From Archangium sp. (lineage in GTDB: Bacteria > Myxococcota > Myxococcia > Myxococcales > Myxococcaceae), in contig JAUXRX010000004.1 of NCBI GenBank assembly GCA_030681645.1, positions 62,001-126,000 on the forward strand: a DNA stretch of 64,000 nucleotides. The letters run 5' to 3'. The notes under the pieces are model-generated. The model saw only the letters and a program-made list of their open reading frames with translations. It was not told the origin of the DNA and made no database searches. Of the stretch, positions 42,653-52,200 are shown in pieces. The position numbers and the translations under genes were made by a program. Every line of letters starts with the position of its first letter. Positions within the stretch are counted from its first letter, which is position 1.

Positions 42653-42661
42653 GGCTGGCTC

Positions 42662-43921
42662 CTATTGGCCGCACCCGTTCTCTGGTGCGTTGTTGATGAA
42701 GACCACTGAGGGATCGACCGCGTCGATGATGGTGCCGAGCGCGGGTTGAGCACTGCACGAGATGGCGCCGTCCCCGGCCCCCGCGGCGTTGCTGTCGAAG
42801 ACGTTGCCTGGGCCGATGATGACGCCGTCGTCGAAGCCGCCGATGGCGCCGCCGAACCCGGGGAAGGTGCCGCTGCGCGCCTCGTTGTCGCGGAAGACGT
42901 TGTTGCGGATCTTCACCAGGTTCGCGTCGCCGCCCACGTGAGAGAAGCGGATGGCGCCGCCGCCGCAGAGATCGCTGCTCGTGGGAGGATACGCCTCGCA
43001 CTCGCAGAAGTTGTCTTCGAAGAGCGAGTCGGTGATCTCCACCGGGCCCTGGTTCGGCCACACGCCATGGCCGTTGAGGTCGATGGCGCCGCCCACCGAC
43101 CAGGCGCGGTTGTTGATGAAGGTGCTGTGCCTGATGATGGTGCCGTGCGAGTTGACGTAGGAGTTGAGCGCGCCGCCCCGCCGCCAGATGCGGGTGTTGA
43201 CGTCGCGGTCGTCCTTGTACGTGTCGCGAATGGTCACGTACTCGAGGTGCACGGTGTCGTGGCTGTGCGCGATGACGATGCCGTACCAGCCGGTGTTCGG
43301 GGTCGCGCCGCGGAAGACGATGGGCTCGGCGGCGGTGCCGATGGCGTGAATGGTGCCGCTGCCGGGAATGGCGGGAGGCTCCAGGTCGGGGATGGCCGGG
43401 TCTCTGCCGAAGTGATGCCGGCCCATCACCACGAAGGTGGTGCCCGCGGGGATGTCGAGCGTCACGCCGGTGGGGATGATCACGTCGCCCGTGACGCAGT
43501 ACGTGCCACGAACGAGAGCGGTCACGGTCCCCTGCAGCACGATGCACGTGCCGGCGTCGACCGTGGCCGTCCCTGCATCGACGGCCACGCCCGCATCGGT
43601 GACCACCTCGCCTGCATCAGTGACCACCTCGCCTGCATCGGTGACCACGCCTGCATCGGTGACCACCACGCCCGCGTCGATCACCGCCGGGCCCGCATCG
43701 CTGACGACCACGCCCGCGTCCGAACCGGCGTCGCCGGGCCGACCCGCATCGGGAGTGCCTGCATCCTCGAAGAGGGACGCGTCTGAGCCCGGGCGTCGTT
43801 CGGCGAAGAGGCTGGGGACGCTCGAGGCGTCGCGGTCTCCAGGCAACGGGCTCCCGGAGCCGACGCACGAGGCCGCGAGCAGGAGCGCGGCGATGAGAGC
43901 GCTCCGATGTGGTGGGTGCAT
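42662..43921 (-). CDS. beta-helix lipoprotein with DAG repeats (paralog 1)
   Basis: A 419-residue protein with lipobox (LLAASC, Cys19). A linker of repeated VVTDAG units (~65-125) precedes a right-handed beta-helix nearly identical in plan to the downstream paralog (GRHHFGRDPAIPDLEPPAI and so on). GGGAGG ribosome site precedes ATG 43921. The two genes form one operon. Confidence 0.78.
   Translation of the reverse strand: MHPPHRSALIAALLLAASCVGSGSPLPGDRDASSVPSLFAERRPGSDASLFEDAGTPDAGRPGDAGSDAGVVVSDAGPAVIDAGVVVTDAGVVTDAGEVVTDAGEVVTDAGVAVDAGTATVDAGTCIVLQGTVTALVRGTYCVTGDVIIPTGVTLDIPAGTTFVVMGRHHFGRDPAIPDLEPPAIPGSGTIHAIGTAAEPIVFRGATPNTGWYGIVIAHSHDTVHLEYVTIRDTYKDDRDVNTRIWRRGGALNSYVNSHGTIIRHSTFINNRAWSVGGAIDLNGHGVWPNQGPVEITDSLFEDNFCECEAYPPTSSDLCGGGAIRFSHVGGDANLVKIRNNVFRDNEARSGTFPGFGGAIGGFDDGVIIGPGNVFDSNAAGAGDGAISCSAQPALGTIIDAVDPSVVFINNAPENGCGQ
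43593..43700. repeat. short tandem repeats encoding VVTDAG
   Basis: Units of about 18-21 nt (CCTGCATCGGTGACCACC type) in the linker of the beta-helix lipoprotein, prone to copy-number change. Confidence 0.75.
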
Positions 43922-44009
43922 GAGACCTCCCTGAGGGGTGGCCCTGCATTCCGCCGACCATGTGCGTCAACTCAGCTTCGGAAGCCCGCGCGCTGCAAAC
44001 GTTGCAGCT

Positions 44010-44573
44010 TCACGCGAGCAGTCGCGCAAGGTGCCCGATCGCGAGCGCGGCGAGAAAGTAGAGCGGCGGTAACCAGAGCGGAATTCCGTCGAGCAACGTC
44101 TCGCGGTGGAAGAAGAGCCCCTGGCCCACCAGCGTGTGCTCGACCACCCAGCCGCCGGCACCCGCACCGAGTGCGCCGAGCGCAGCGCCCCGCGATGGAT
44201 CGAGTCGAACGAACACGAGCCCAGCCCAGAAGAGGAGGATGGCTGCCTTCGCCTCCTCGGACGCGGGGAGGAACCCCGAGAGCACGTAGCCGGCCACGAA
44301 GCTGATCATCGAGAGCGAGGCCTTGAGCGCGCCGGGGTCTTCGAGGGGCACGCCGAGCAGCTTCTCCGTGACGAGCCGGCCCAGGCCGATGGCGAGCGCG
44401 GCGCCGGCGAAGAGCGGAGGGCACCACCACACCGACCTGAGGAGCTGCGGCGCCGCGTACCAGGTCGCGCCTGAAAAGGTGTGCAGCCCGTCGAGCAGCG
44501 GGCCCACGGTGCCGCCCACCAGCAACAACACGAGCGCGGCTCTTCCCCACCGAGGCGTCGGCATCCGGTGCAT
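44010..44573 (-). CDS. INSIG-family membrane protein
   Basis: A 187-residue protein with about six membrane helices. It matches eukaryotic INSIG proteins across the length: SVWWCPPLFAGAALAIGL (47-64) against the SAWWVPPCCG segment of human INSIG; VRLDPSRGAALG (122-133) against WTFDRSRSGLG; and IPLWLPPLYFLAALAIGHL (164-182) against RSWLPCIFFSGG..GNIGRQLA. INSIG binds sterols and controls SREBP processing in animals; a mycobacterial homolog has been structurally characterised and bound a diacylglycerol lipid. Here it may sense a lipid or sterol. ATG 44573 chosen; no ribosome site. Divergent, 49 nt, from an L,D-transpeptidase. Confidence 0.82.
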   Translation of the reverse strand: MHRMPTPRWGRAALVLLLVGGTVGPLLDGLHTFSGATWYAAPQLLRSVWWCPPLFAGAALAIGLGRLVTEKLLGVPLEDPGALKASLSMISFVAGYVLSGFLPASEEAKAAILLFWAGLVFVRLDPSRGAALGALGAGAGGWVVEHTLVGQGLFFHRETLLDGIPLWLPPLYFLAALAIGHLARLLA

Positions 44574-44622
44574 GCTGCGCGAAGGAACGAAAACGTGCAC
44601 CCGGTCGTTTCGACTGAGCTCC

Positions 44623-45486
44623 ATGACGCCCCTGCTCGTGCTTGCCGCCCTCGCGTCCACGCCCCGCATCGATGACTACGTCGCGGCGTGCGCCGTGCCC
44701 GTCGATGGCTTCGTGGTCCCACGAGGCGCCGCCGCCGCGGCCGCCGGGAAGGTGCTGGTGGTGAAGGGTGGCCACGTCGAGGTGTCGCACTGCTTCTTCG
44801 AGAACGCGGACGTGCGGGTGGTGCACACGGTGGTCGATGGGCTCACGTCGCTCGAGGTGAAGGAAGGTGACGTGGTCGCGCGCGGTCAACGGCTCGGCCG
44901 CGGGGCGAAGCTGAGCGTGAGCGTCGATGGCCTGGCGCCGGCTTTCTTCGTGCGCGGGCGCGAGCGGCTGGTGGTGCCTGGGCGCGAGGCGGTGCTGGTG
45001 GTGGTCGACGTCGAAGGTCATCGCGCCGTGCGCTTCGAGGCGGGCGCCGCGACCCACGAATGGGAGGTGGGGCGAGGCCAGGCGGAGGGGCCCAAGGAAG
45101 CGCGTGGAGATCTGCGCACGCCGCGGGGGCTGTACTTCGTGGTCGAGCACACCACCGGGCCGTTCGGTGGCGACTTCGCGGAGTACTTCGGCGGAGCGTG
45201 GGTGAAGGTGAACTACCCGAACGCGTTCGACGCGGAGCGCGGCGTCGATGCGGGGCTGGTCACGCGGCAGCAGGCCGATGACATCAGCGCGAAGTGGAAG
45301 CGCCGCGCCGCGGTGCCACAGCGCACGAAGCTCGGTGGGGGCATCGGGTTCCACGGGTGGAACGCGCCCTGGGACGGAGCGGATGGTGGCTATGGCTTGT
45401 CGTGGGGCTGCGTGGTGATGCACCCCGAAGAGGTGCGCGGCTTCTACGAGCTGGTTCCGCTGGGCACGATGGTCGTGTTGTTGTGA
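44623..45486 (+). CDS. L,D-transpeptidase with M23-like N-domain
   Basis: A 287-residue exported protein. The C-terminal YkuD domain has GDLRTPRGLYFVVE, HGWN (His244) and SWGCVVMH (Cys263), the catalytic set for peptidoglycan cross-linking. Between ~75 and 120 lies a sequence like the lipoyl/M23 fold (VKEGDVVARGQRLG) without the metal ligands of LytM peptidases, so it is probably a binding module. It should act on peptidoglycan in the periplasm. A small gene follows 4 nt after its stop. Confidence 0.85.
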   Translation: MTPLLVLAALASTPRIDDYVAACAVPVDGFVVPRGAAAAAAGKVLVVKGGHVEVSHCFFENADVRVVHTVVDGLTSLEVKEGDVVARGQRLGRGAKLSVSVDGLAPAFFVRGRERLVVPGREAVLVVVDVEGHRAVRFEAGAATHEWEVGRGQAEGPKEARGDLRTPRGLYFVVEHTTGPFGGDFAEYFGGAWVKVNYPNAFDAERGVDAGLVTRQQADDISAKWKRRAAVPQRTKLGGGIGFHGWNAPWDGADGGYGLSWGCVVMHPEEVRGFYELVPLGTMVVLL

Positions 45487-45490
45487 CGGC

Positions 45491-45811
45491 GTGCAGCCGG
45501 GCGACGAAGACCTGAAGGCGATTCGCGCGGCGGTGCTGGCGGCCGTGGTGTCGCGCGTGGGGACGCACCAGCCGAGCGAGCAGACGCTGAGCCTGGAGAA
45601 GTTCTCGCTGCGCGCAGACGGCGCGTGGGAGCTCGCAGTGTCGTACTTCGAGGATCCCGACTGGCACGCGCAGTACGACGAGCGGGTGTGGTTCACCGGT
45701 CACGCGGTGGTGGCGTGCGGACCAGGGACGGCGCGCGTGGTCTCGGGGGAGATCACCTGCACCGAGGGGAACTATCGGGGTGGCGTGGGGAAGACGTCGT
45801 CGTTGGTGTGA
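45491..45811 (+). CDS. small uncharacterised protein
   Basis: A 106-residue protein, GTG 45491 four nucleotides after the L,D-transpeptidase stop, so probably co-translated. It is a compact alpha/beta sequence (LKAIRAAVLAAVVSRVGT, then WELAVSYFEDPDW, then TARVVSGEITC) lacking a signal peptide. Family not recognised. Confidence 0.55.
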   Translation: MQPGDEDLKAIRAAVLAAVVSRVGTHQPSEQTLSLEKFSLRADGAWELAVSYFEDPDWHAQYDERVWFTGHAVVACGPGTARVVSGEITCTEGNYRGGVGKTSSLV

Positions 45812-46015
45812 GTGACCCACCTCGGGCGCCTCACGCACACAGCAGCCCACCACGAGAAGTGACACCTTCGGGTGACGGGGCCCGCGGTCCATCTGTGCAG
45901 AACGATGCGGCCTGCGATGGTCCCTGTCAGCCGCACTGACAAGCACCGCGAAATACCGCGAACGCTGACTCCCGAGACCTCTGAGCAGCCCCACCTCCTG
46001 CAGGGACCCCACTCC

Positions 46016-48529
46016 ATGACCGTCAACTCCGCCGCAGCCGCAGCAGCCGCCGCAGCAGCCGCCCGCCGTGCCGCCGAGCTCGCCGCGAAGAAGGCCGCCG
46101 AGCTGGCCGCGAAGAAGGCCGCCGAAGCCGCCGCGAAGAAGGCCGCCGAGGCCGCCGCCAGGAAGGCCGCCACCAACGCGCAGAAGACCGCCGCCAACGC
46201 CGCCGCGAAGAAGGCCGCCAAGCTCATCGCCGACAAGAACGCGCAGGAGATCTCCGCGCGCGCCGGCCAGCGCCCCGCCGCTTCCGCCGTGCGCCAGGCC
46301 TTCGGCAAGGACGAGCTGTCACGTGGCATGGGCCAGGCGCTCCGCCAGCGCGCCACCAACGCCCTCGGTTCCCCTGCCCCCAGCGCGCCCACGCCCGGTG
46401 GCCGCACCGCTTCTCTCAACGAGCTCCGCGCCATCCAGGCGAAGGGTGGCTCCATCGCTTCATTCCGCTCCCCTGATTCCATTGACCGCAGCCGACAGGC
46501 GACGGCCGCAGCCGCGACGCCCCCGACGCCCGAGGCCCGCGCCGCGCAGGGCGCCCGCGACGTGCAGAAGGCGTGGGACGACGCTCAGTCCGCCGGGCAG
46601 ACCGACGCGCAGGCCGCGAACGCCGCCTCGCAGAAGCTGCGCGAGCTCACCCAGGGCAGCGACGGTGACATCGCGTACAACAACGCGTTGATCCGCGCGG
46701 CCGCGCCCACGCTCGACGAGATCACCACGGTGCTGGGCAAGAACGCCGCGGACGACGGCTTCACCGGCGACACCGACAAGGCGGCGGTGAAGGACTCCAT
46801 CCGCGCGCTGTCCGACGTGGCCACCGCTTCCGGCGCGATCGGCAGCTTCCTGATCGCTGATCAGCTCGCGAAGAAGATCCCCGACGAGAGCGAACTGATG
46901 CACGTCGACGACGGGTTCTACGAGCACACCGACGCCGGCGGCAGCGAGGAGCTGATGGCCGCCCTCAGCGCGCGCCTGCAGGCCTACGGCAAGAACGAAG
47001 CGAACGACGAGCTGCTCGACCGTCACGAGGGTGGCTTCAGCCTCGGCGACGTGTGGGACGCGACGGGCGGCAAGCTCATCGGCGCCGCGGGCGATCTCAT
47101 CGGCGCGGTCGGTGACGGCCTGGGCGCGGTGACCGGCTTCGTGGGTGACGCCGCCGACGGCGTGCTCAACGTCATCGGCGAGGCCGGGGAGATGGCCGTC
47201 GACGTGGCGAAGGGCACCGTGGAGCTCGCGGGCAACGCCGCGGAGTGGACGACTGATCAGGTCTCTGCCGCCGCAGAGTACGCCGCGAAGAACGGCCTCA
47301 AGCTGGCGGGCGCCGCGCTCAACTGGGTCGGCGATCACGCGCGTGAGCTCGCCGCCGAGGCGCTCGACATCGACGGGCAGCTCGCGCAGCTCAACTCGCC
47401 GGGCGACTCGGTGACGATGGCCGTGGGCGGGAAGATCGGCGCCACGGTGCTGCAGGGCGGCGCCGAGGTCGAGATGAAGGTGACGAAGACCGAAGACGGC
47501 TACGAGATGACGCTCACCGGCAAGCTCTCGGGTGGCGTGTTCGGCGGCCTCTCGATTCCCGGCTTCCCCTCGGGCGAGGCCGAAGCGAACGCCACCGGCA
47601 TCGCCACGGCGACCATGAAGTTCGACGACCTCTCGAGCGTGACGCAGGCGGCGGAGACCGTCGGCGGCATCGGCATCGCGGCGGCGGTCGGTGGACCCGC
47701 GGGCGCGCTGCTCACCGGCGCCACGGCGAGCGACGAGATCCGCGACATCACCGACCACTTCGAGTCGGGCAGCGTGGGCCTCGAGCTCTCGGCCGAGGCG
47801 AAGGCCTCGCTCGGCGCCACGGCGGGCATCGGGGCGGGCGGGTCGATCAGCGGCGCGGTCACCACCGGCGCGCGCATCGAGATCACGAAGGGGCAGCCTC
47901 CGGCGCTGGTGCTGGAGCAGGGCCTCGAGGCGTCGGGCGAGCTCGCGCTGGGATTGCCGGTCGAGATTCCGTCGCTGGGCGGCAAGCTCAACGGGGGCAG
48001 CATCGATGGCAGCGCCACCATCTCGGCCGAGACGCGCATCCCGCTCCCGGCGGGCTTCGACCTCGGCGACCTGGCGAGCGATCCGGTGGGGGCGCTGAAG
48101 GAGGTCGGGCAGAACGTCATCGACAACTCGACCACGAAGCTGTCCATCGGGGTCGACGTGCACGCGGGCATCGCCACCGAGGGGCTGCCGCTCAACCTGG
48201 GCAGCGACGGCGGGCTGGAGATCGAGCTCTCAGGCGAGGCGAAGACGAAGGACCTCGTCGGCGCGCTGGGCAAGGCGTTGTCGGGTGACCTTGCGGGTGC
48301 GCTCAACGAGCTGGGCACGAAGACCGAGCTGGACGTTCAGGTGTCGAGCTACACCGAGTCGGGCATCAACATCGACGAGGAGATCTCGGTGCCGGGCTTC
48401 ACCATCGGCATCAAGGCCGAAGACACGGTGCGCGACGAGACCGAGCTGTGGAGCTTCAACGGCACGCCCGCCGAGCTGGCGAGCGAGGGCTTCAACCTGT
48501 TCAAGAGCCTGCAGCTCAACGTCAGCTGA
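46016..48529 (+). CDS. 837-residue protein with alanine-rich coil and amphipathic domain
   Basis: No signal peptide. ATG 46016 follows a CAGGGACC ribosome-like region. Residues 4-75 are an Ala/Lys heptad-like coil (AELAAKKAAELAAKKAAEAA). A charged linker follows, then at ~340-450 glycine-rich amphipathic helices (GGKLIGAAGDLIGAVGDGLG, AADGVLNVIGEAGEMAVDVA) like those of pore-forming or translocator proteins, and a beta-rich C-terminal half (EVEMKVTKTEDGYEMTLTG, GGSISGAVTTGARIEI). Function unknown; a secreted effector or membrane-active protein is one possibility. Start of the coil could vary. No export system is nearby. Confidence 0.55.
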   Translation: MTVNSAAAAAAAAAAARRAAELAAKKAAELAAKKAAEAAAKKAAEAAARKAATNAQKTAANAAAKKAAKLIADKNAQEISARAGQRPAASAVRQAFGKDELSRGMGQALRQRATNALGSPAPSAPTPGGRTASLNELRAIQAKGGSIASFRSPDSIDRSRQATAAAATPPTPEARAAQGARDVQKAWDDAQSAGQTDAQAANAASQKLRELTQGSDGDIAYNNALIRAAAPTLDEITTVLGKNAADDGFTGDTDKAAVKDSIRALSDVATASGAIGSFLIADQLAKKIPDESELMHVDDGFYEHTDAGGSEELMAALSARLQAYGKNEANDELLDRHEGGFSLGDVWDATGGKLIGAAGDLIGAVGDGLGAVTGFVGDAADGVLNVIGEAGEMAVDVAKGTVELAGNAAEWTTDQVSAAAEYAAKNGLKLAGAALNWVGDHARELAAEALDIDGQLAQLNSPGDSVTMAVGGKIGATVLQGGAEVEMKVTKTEDGYEMTLTGKLSGGVFGGLSIPGFPSGEAEANATGIATATMKFDDLSSVTQAAETVGGIGIAAAVGGPAGALLTGATASDEIRDITDHFESGSVGLELSAEAKASLGATAGIGAGGSISGAVTTGARIEITKGQPPALVLEQGLEASGELALGLPVEIPSLGGKLNGGSIDGSATISAETRIPLPAGFDLGDLASDPVGALKEVGQNVIDNSTTKLSIGVDVHAGIATEGLPLNLGSDGGLEIELSGEAKTKDLVGALGKALSGDLAGALNELGTKTELDVQVSSYTESGINIDEEISVPGFTIGIKAEDTVRDETELWSFNGTPAELASEGFNLFKSLQLNVS

Positions 48530-48530
48530 C

Positions 48531-48571
48531 TCCCTCTCCCTGCGAAGCGGGGAGAGGGCCGGGGTGAGGGG
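48531..48571. repeat. REP-B element
   Basis: Copy of REP-B between the 837-residue gene and the convergent small gene at 48573. Confidence 0.85.
48532..48558. terminator. REP-B hairpin, probable bidirectional terminator
   Basis: Nine-bp stem CCCTCTCCC / GGGAGAGGG around a nine-base loop, between convergent genes. Confidence 0.6.
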
Positions 48572-48572
48572 C

Positions 48573-49130
48573 CTACTTATTGGCCTCCTGAACGCCCTCA
48601 CCCTCGACCTTGATCCACTTCGCGTCGCGGTTCTTCCACACGGTGCTCTGAACCGCCGCCTTCGCGGGCGGAGCCGACACACCACCCATCGGAGCGGCGA
48701 CCGCCTTCGCTTCCGTGTCGATCGCGTGCGTGAGCTGCGGAGGCAGCCGCGACTTCGCCAGGTGGAACGGCGTGTCCGAGCTCGGGCTCGAGCGATGCGA
48801 GTCGATGCAATACACGTCGAGGTTCGCCTTCACGGTCGCGCCCGGAGCGATCTTCATCTTCTCGTAGCGCGTGCCATCGACCTCGTACGGCCCGACCGCG
48901 CCGAGCCGCTGCGGCGCGTGGGCGGGATCCATCGCGGGCACGAAGAAGACGCCTGCGGCCGAGAACTCCTGCGGTTCCTTCGTCGGGTTCTTCACCTCGA
49001 CGGTGATCGCTCCGTTGGTGGACCCGTCGTACTTGACGACTCGCACTTGCAGGCCGGTGGGTTTGGCTCCCGACTCAGGAGGCAGTGGTTGGAAAACGGA
49101 GAGAAGAGACGCGACGAGGAGTGCGGTCAT
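48573..49130 (-). CDS. small exported protein of unknown family
   Basis: A 185-residue protein with a Sec signal (ALLVASLLSVFQPLPP). Beta-type segment LQVRVVKYDGSTNGAITVEV and EVDGTRYEKMKIAPGATVKA suggest an Ig-like or DUF domain; the C-terminal third is low-complexity. It lies between two inverted REP-B copies, one at each end. It is just downstream of the alpha-2-macroglobulin gene on the same strand and could be its partner. Not recognised. Confidence 0.6.
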   Translation of the reverse strand: MTALLVASLLSVFQPLPPESGAKPTGLQVRVVKYDGSTNGAITVEVKNPTKEPQEFSAAGVFFVPAMDPAHAPQRLGAVGPYEVDGTRYEKMKIAPGATVKANLDVYCIDSHRSSPSSDTPFHLAKSRLPPQLTHAIDTEAKAVAAPMGGVSAPPAKAAVQSTVWKNRDAKWIKVEGEGVQEANK

Positions 49131-49163
49131 TTGCAGTTGAACGGCTCAACTGCGTCAACGATC

Positions 49164-49207
49164 TGCCCCTCACCCCGGCCCTCTCCCCGCTTCGCAGGGA
49201 GAGGGAG
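49164..49207. repeat. REP-B element, inverted relative to 48531
   Basis: Copy of REP-B on the other side of the small gene; its hairpin (49179-49205) could terminate the alpha-2-macroglobulin transcript. Confidence 0.85.
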
Positions 49208-49212
49208 GCACG

Positions 49213-52200
49213 TCAGTTCTTCGCCACTACGTCGGCCTTGAGCCCGTCGACCCACGCCTTGTGCTCGTTGCCGTAATACAGGTACGCGCGGCTCGCGGGA
49301 CCCACGTACTTGCCCGGCACCGCGGCGATCAACGACACCGGCACCCGCACCTGCTGCTTCGGCGTCATCCCGCGCCAATACAGCACCACGTCGCGCCCCA
49401 TGATCTCGTACGCGTCGATGGTCTTCGCCTTCACCAACTCCTTGAGCTGATCAATCCGCGGCTCGAGCCCACCGGGAACCCCGACGATCGCCACCACCGT
49501 CGGCAGCTGCGTGTCGGTCAGGTTCGTCACCCGCGCGGTCGCCTCGACCACGTCGCCCTCCGAGAGGCCCGCCTTCGACAACACCACCTCGAGCGACACC
49601 TTGGTCTCCGGCGAGTTCTCCGGCTTCACCCGGTTGCTCTTCACCGCCATCGACCAGGGCAGCTGCCCGCCACCCTCCTGCACCAACTCCAGCGTGTGCT
49701 CGCCGGCGCCGAGCAGCTCCGAGGCGTCGGGCAGCATCAGCGCCGTCTGCGTGGTGCCGTCGTACTTCACCGGCGCCCCCAGCGGCTTGCCGTCGACCAG
49801 CAGCCTCACCGAGCCCGGCTTGCGGCCCGCGCTGCGCACCCGGTCGTATTCGAGCACCGCGCGCAGGGCGAGCACCGTGCTCTGCGTCGCGCCGTAGCTG
49901 CCGTCCTTGCTCGCCTCGGCCAGACCCTTGATCGCCTTCTCCACGTTGCCCACGTAGTCGTTGCCCGCCCGCAGCCACGCCAGGGTCGCGAACGCGGTGG
50001 TCTCGATGGCCAGCGACTGCCCCGTGCTGCCCACGATGCTCTGCGTGCCCCCGTCCACGAAGCCCTTGCCGTTCTGCTTCGCGGCGAGCTTCTTCAGCAA
50101 CTGCCCCGCGGTCGCCGTGTCACCCGACAGCTGCGCCACGTTCGCCGCCACCGCCACCACGTAGCTGTTGGCAGACGCGAGGCCCGCTTCCTTCACCCGC
50201 TTCACCTCGGCGCCGAGGCCCTTCTCGCCCGTCTCCAGCAGCGCCCAGGTGATGTACGCATCAGACGTGTCCTTGTCTTCGATCCACGTGTGCAGCGCGC
50301 GGCGCTTGCGCTCGAAGCCGCCCTTGCCGTCGCGCTGCTTGAGCAGCCACGCCTTCGTGTTCGACAGCATCGACTGGTCCACCGGGCGCACCTTGCCGAT
50401 GTCGGTGAACTCGAGAATGCCGTACGCGGTGAGCGCCTCGTGGCCGGGGTCCTCACCGAACCACTCGTAGCCCTTCTGCTTGCACTCGTAGCCGACCAGC
50501 CGCTTGTACCCGCGCTCGAGCTTCTCCTGCGCGTCCTTGATCAACGCGGGGTCCGAGCCGGTGTGGGTGTTGAAGTACTGCACCGCCATCGTCATCGGGT
50601 ACACGGTCGACGAGGTCTGCTCGAAGCAGCCCGACGGCTCCTGGATCATGCTCTTGAGCGCGCTCGAGAGGTTGCCCGCAGGCGACGGATAGATGGCGAT
50701 GCTGGTGGTGACGCTGCCCGGCACCGTGTCGGCCGGCATGGTGAACTTGAAGCCCGCCTTGCCGTTCGCCGCCAGCAGGCCGCCCGCGCTCTGCTGCGCG
50801 GGGAAGCCCTTCGGCTTGATCGACAGCTCGCGCGTCACCACGTCGGAGTACCCACCCGCCGTCGCGTTGAGCGTCAGCTCGGTGCTCTTGCTCTTCGGTC
50901 CGACGGTCAGCTCCACCACCCGGCGCGCCCGCTCGTCTGCCTTGAGCGCGAAGGCGGTCGGCGCAGTGAAGCGGAGGTCGGCCTTCGTCGTCATCACCAT
51001 CGACACCCCGGCGAGCGGCTCGCGCGTGCCGTTGACGAACGCGATGGGCAGGCGAATCACGTCGCCCTCGGTCACCTCGAGCGGCAGCTTCGGCTCGACG
51101 TAGAACGCCTTCACCGAGTCGAGCTTCACGTTCGAGGCGCCGAGCACGCCGGTCGAGGTGAAGCCATCGGCCGCGGCGCGGAACGACGTCACCGCGTCAG
51201 ACATGCCGAACTTCACCGTGGCCTCGCCGTTCGCGTCGGTCTTGATCGACGCCGACCAGTAGAGCGTCTCGGCGAAGTCGAGGCGGTCGTTGGGCTTGCG
51301 GTTGGGGCGCACCTGGTGCGCGAACTCGCGAATGGTGACGAAGGCGAAGGGCACCCGCATCGACTCGCCCGCCACCAGCCGGTCGTCGGCGCGCATGGCG
51401 CGGACGCCCATGTTGTTCTGCCTCTTCTGGGCCTCTTCCTTCATCGGCATCACCACCACCGGCTGCACCGGGGGAGGCGGAGGCGCAGCAGCAACGGCGA
51501 CCGGAGGCGGCGCCTCCTGCGGCGGCCGGTTGGGCTCCTGCGGCTTGTTCTTCGGCATCATCGCCTGCGGCATCGGCGCGGGAGGGGCCATCATCGGCCG
51601 GCCCGGCACGTTGCGCGCCCCGCCCATCGGCGCCATGTCGAGCATGGCCGTCGTCTCGGGCTCGAGCATCGACTGCCCGTCGAACATCGCCAGCGCGCGG
51701 CGCGCCTCGTCCTGCTCGCGGTTCAAGAAATCGGCGACGTTGATCAGCGCGAACCGGCGCCAACCCTGCGTACCCAACAACAGATCGACCGCGAGCTTCG
51801 ACTTCGGGTTCTTCGCGTCGAGGTACACGTGGGCGTCGGCGAGCTCGCGCACGTCGTCCTCGAGGAACACCATCACGGGCAGGTTCGGCGCCTGCTCGCG
51901 CTTTTCGATCAGCTCCTGGATGCTGTCGTCGGTGACGGTGAGCCCCACGAACGCGGCCGCGGGCTTGCCGTCGACGAGCGTCTTGAGCTTGAGCGAGACC
52001 GGCGCGCCGGGCACGTAGCGCTCGCGATCGGCCTTGAGCTCGATGGCCAGGCTCTTCTTCGCCGCGCGGAACACCAGGCGCTCGGCGAGCGGCGTGCCGT
52101 CCTTCGCGGTCACCGTGGCCACCAGCACACCCTCGGCGTTCTTTGCGTCCAGGCTCACGTCGCTGCCCTTCTGTTTCCTCGCGTCGACCTCGACCGTGGA

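Noticed and set aside
43972..45696. 574-residue minus-strand frame across the INSIG and transpeptidase genes
   Set aside because: Low-complexity Arg/His shadow; the INSIG frame has six helices and conserved motifs.
46016..48529. Type III or VI secretion effector
   Set aside because: No secretion apparatus, chaperone or Rhs/VgrG-like sequence lies in the window, so this label is not supported.
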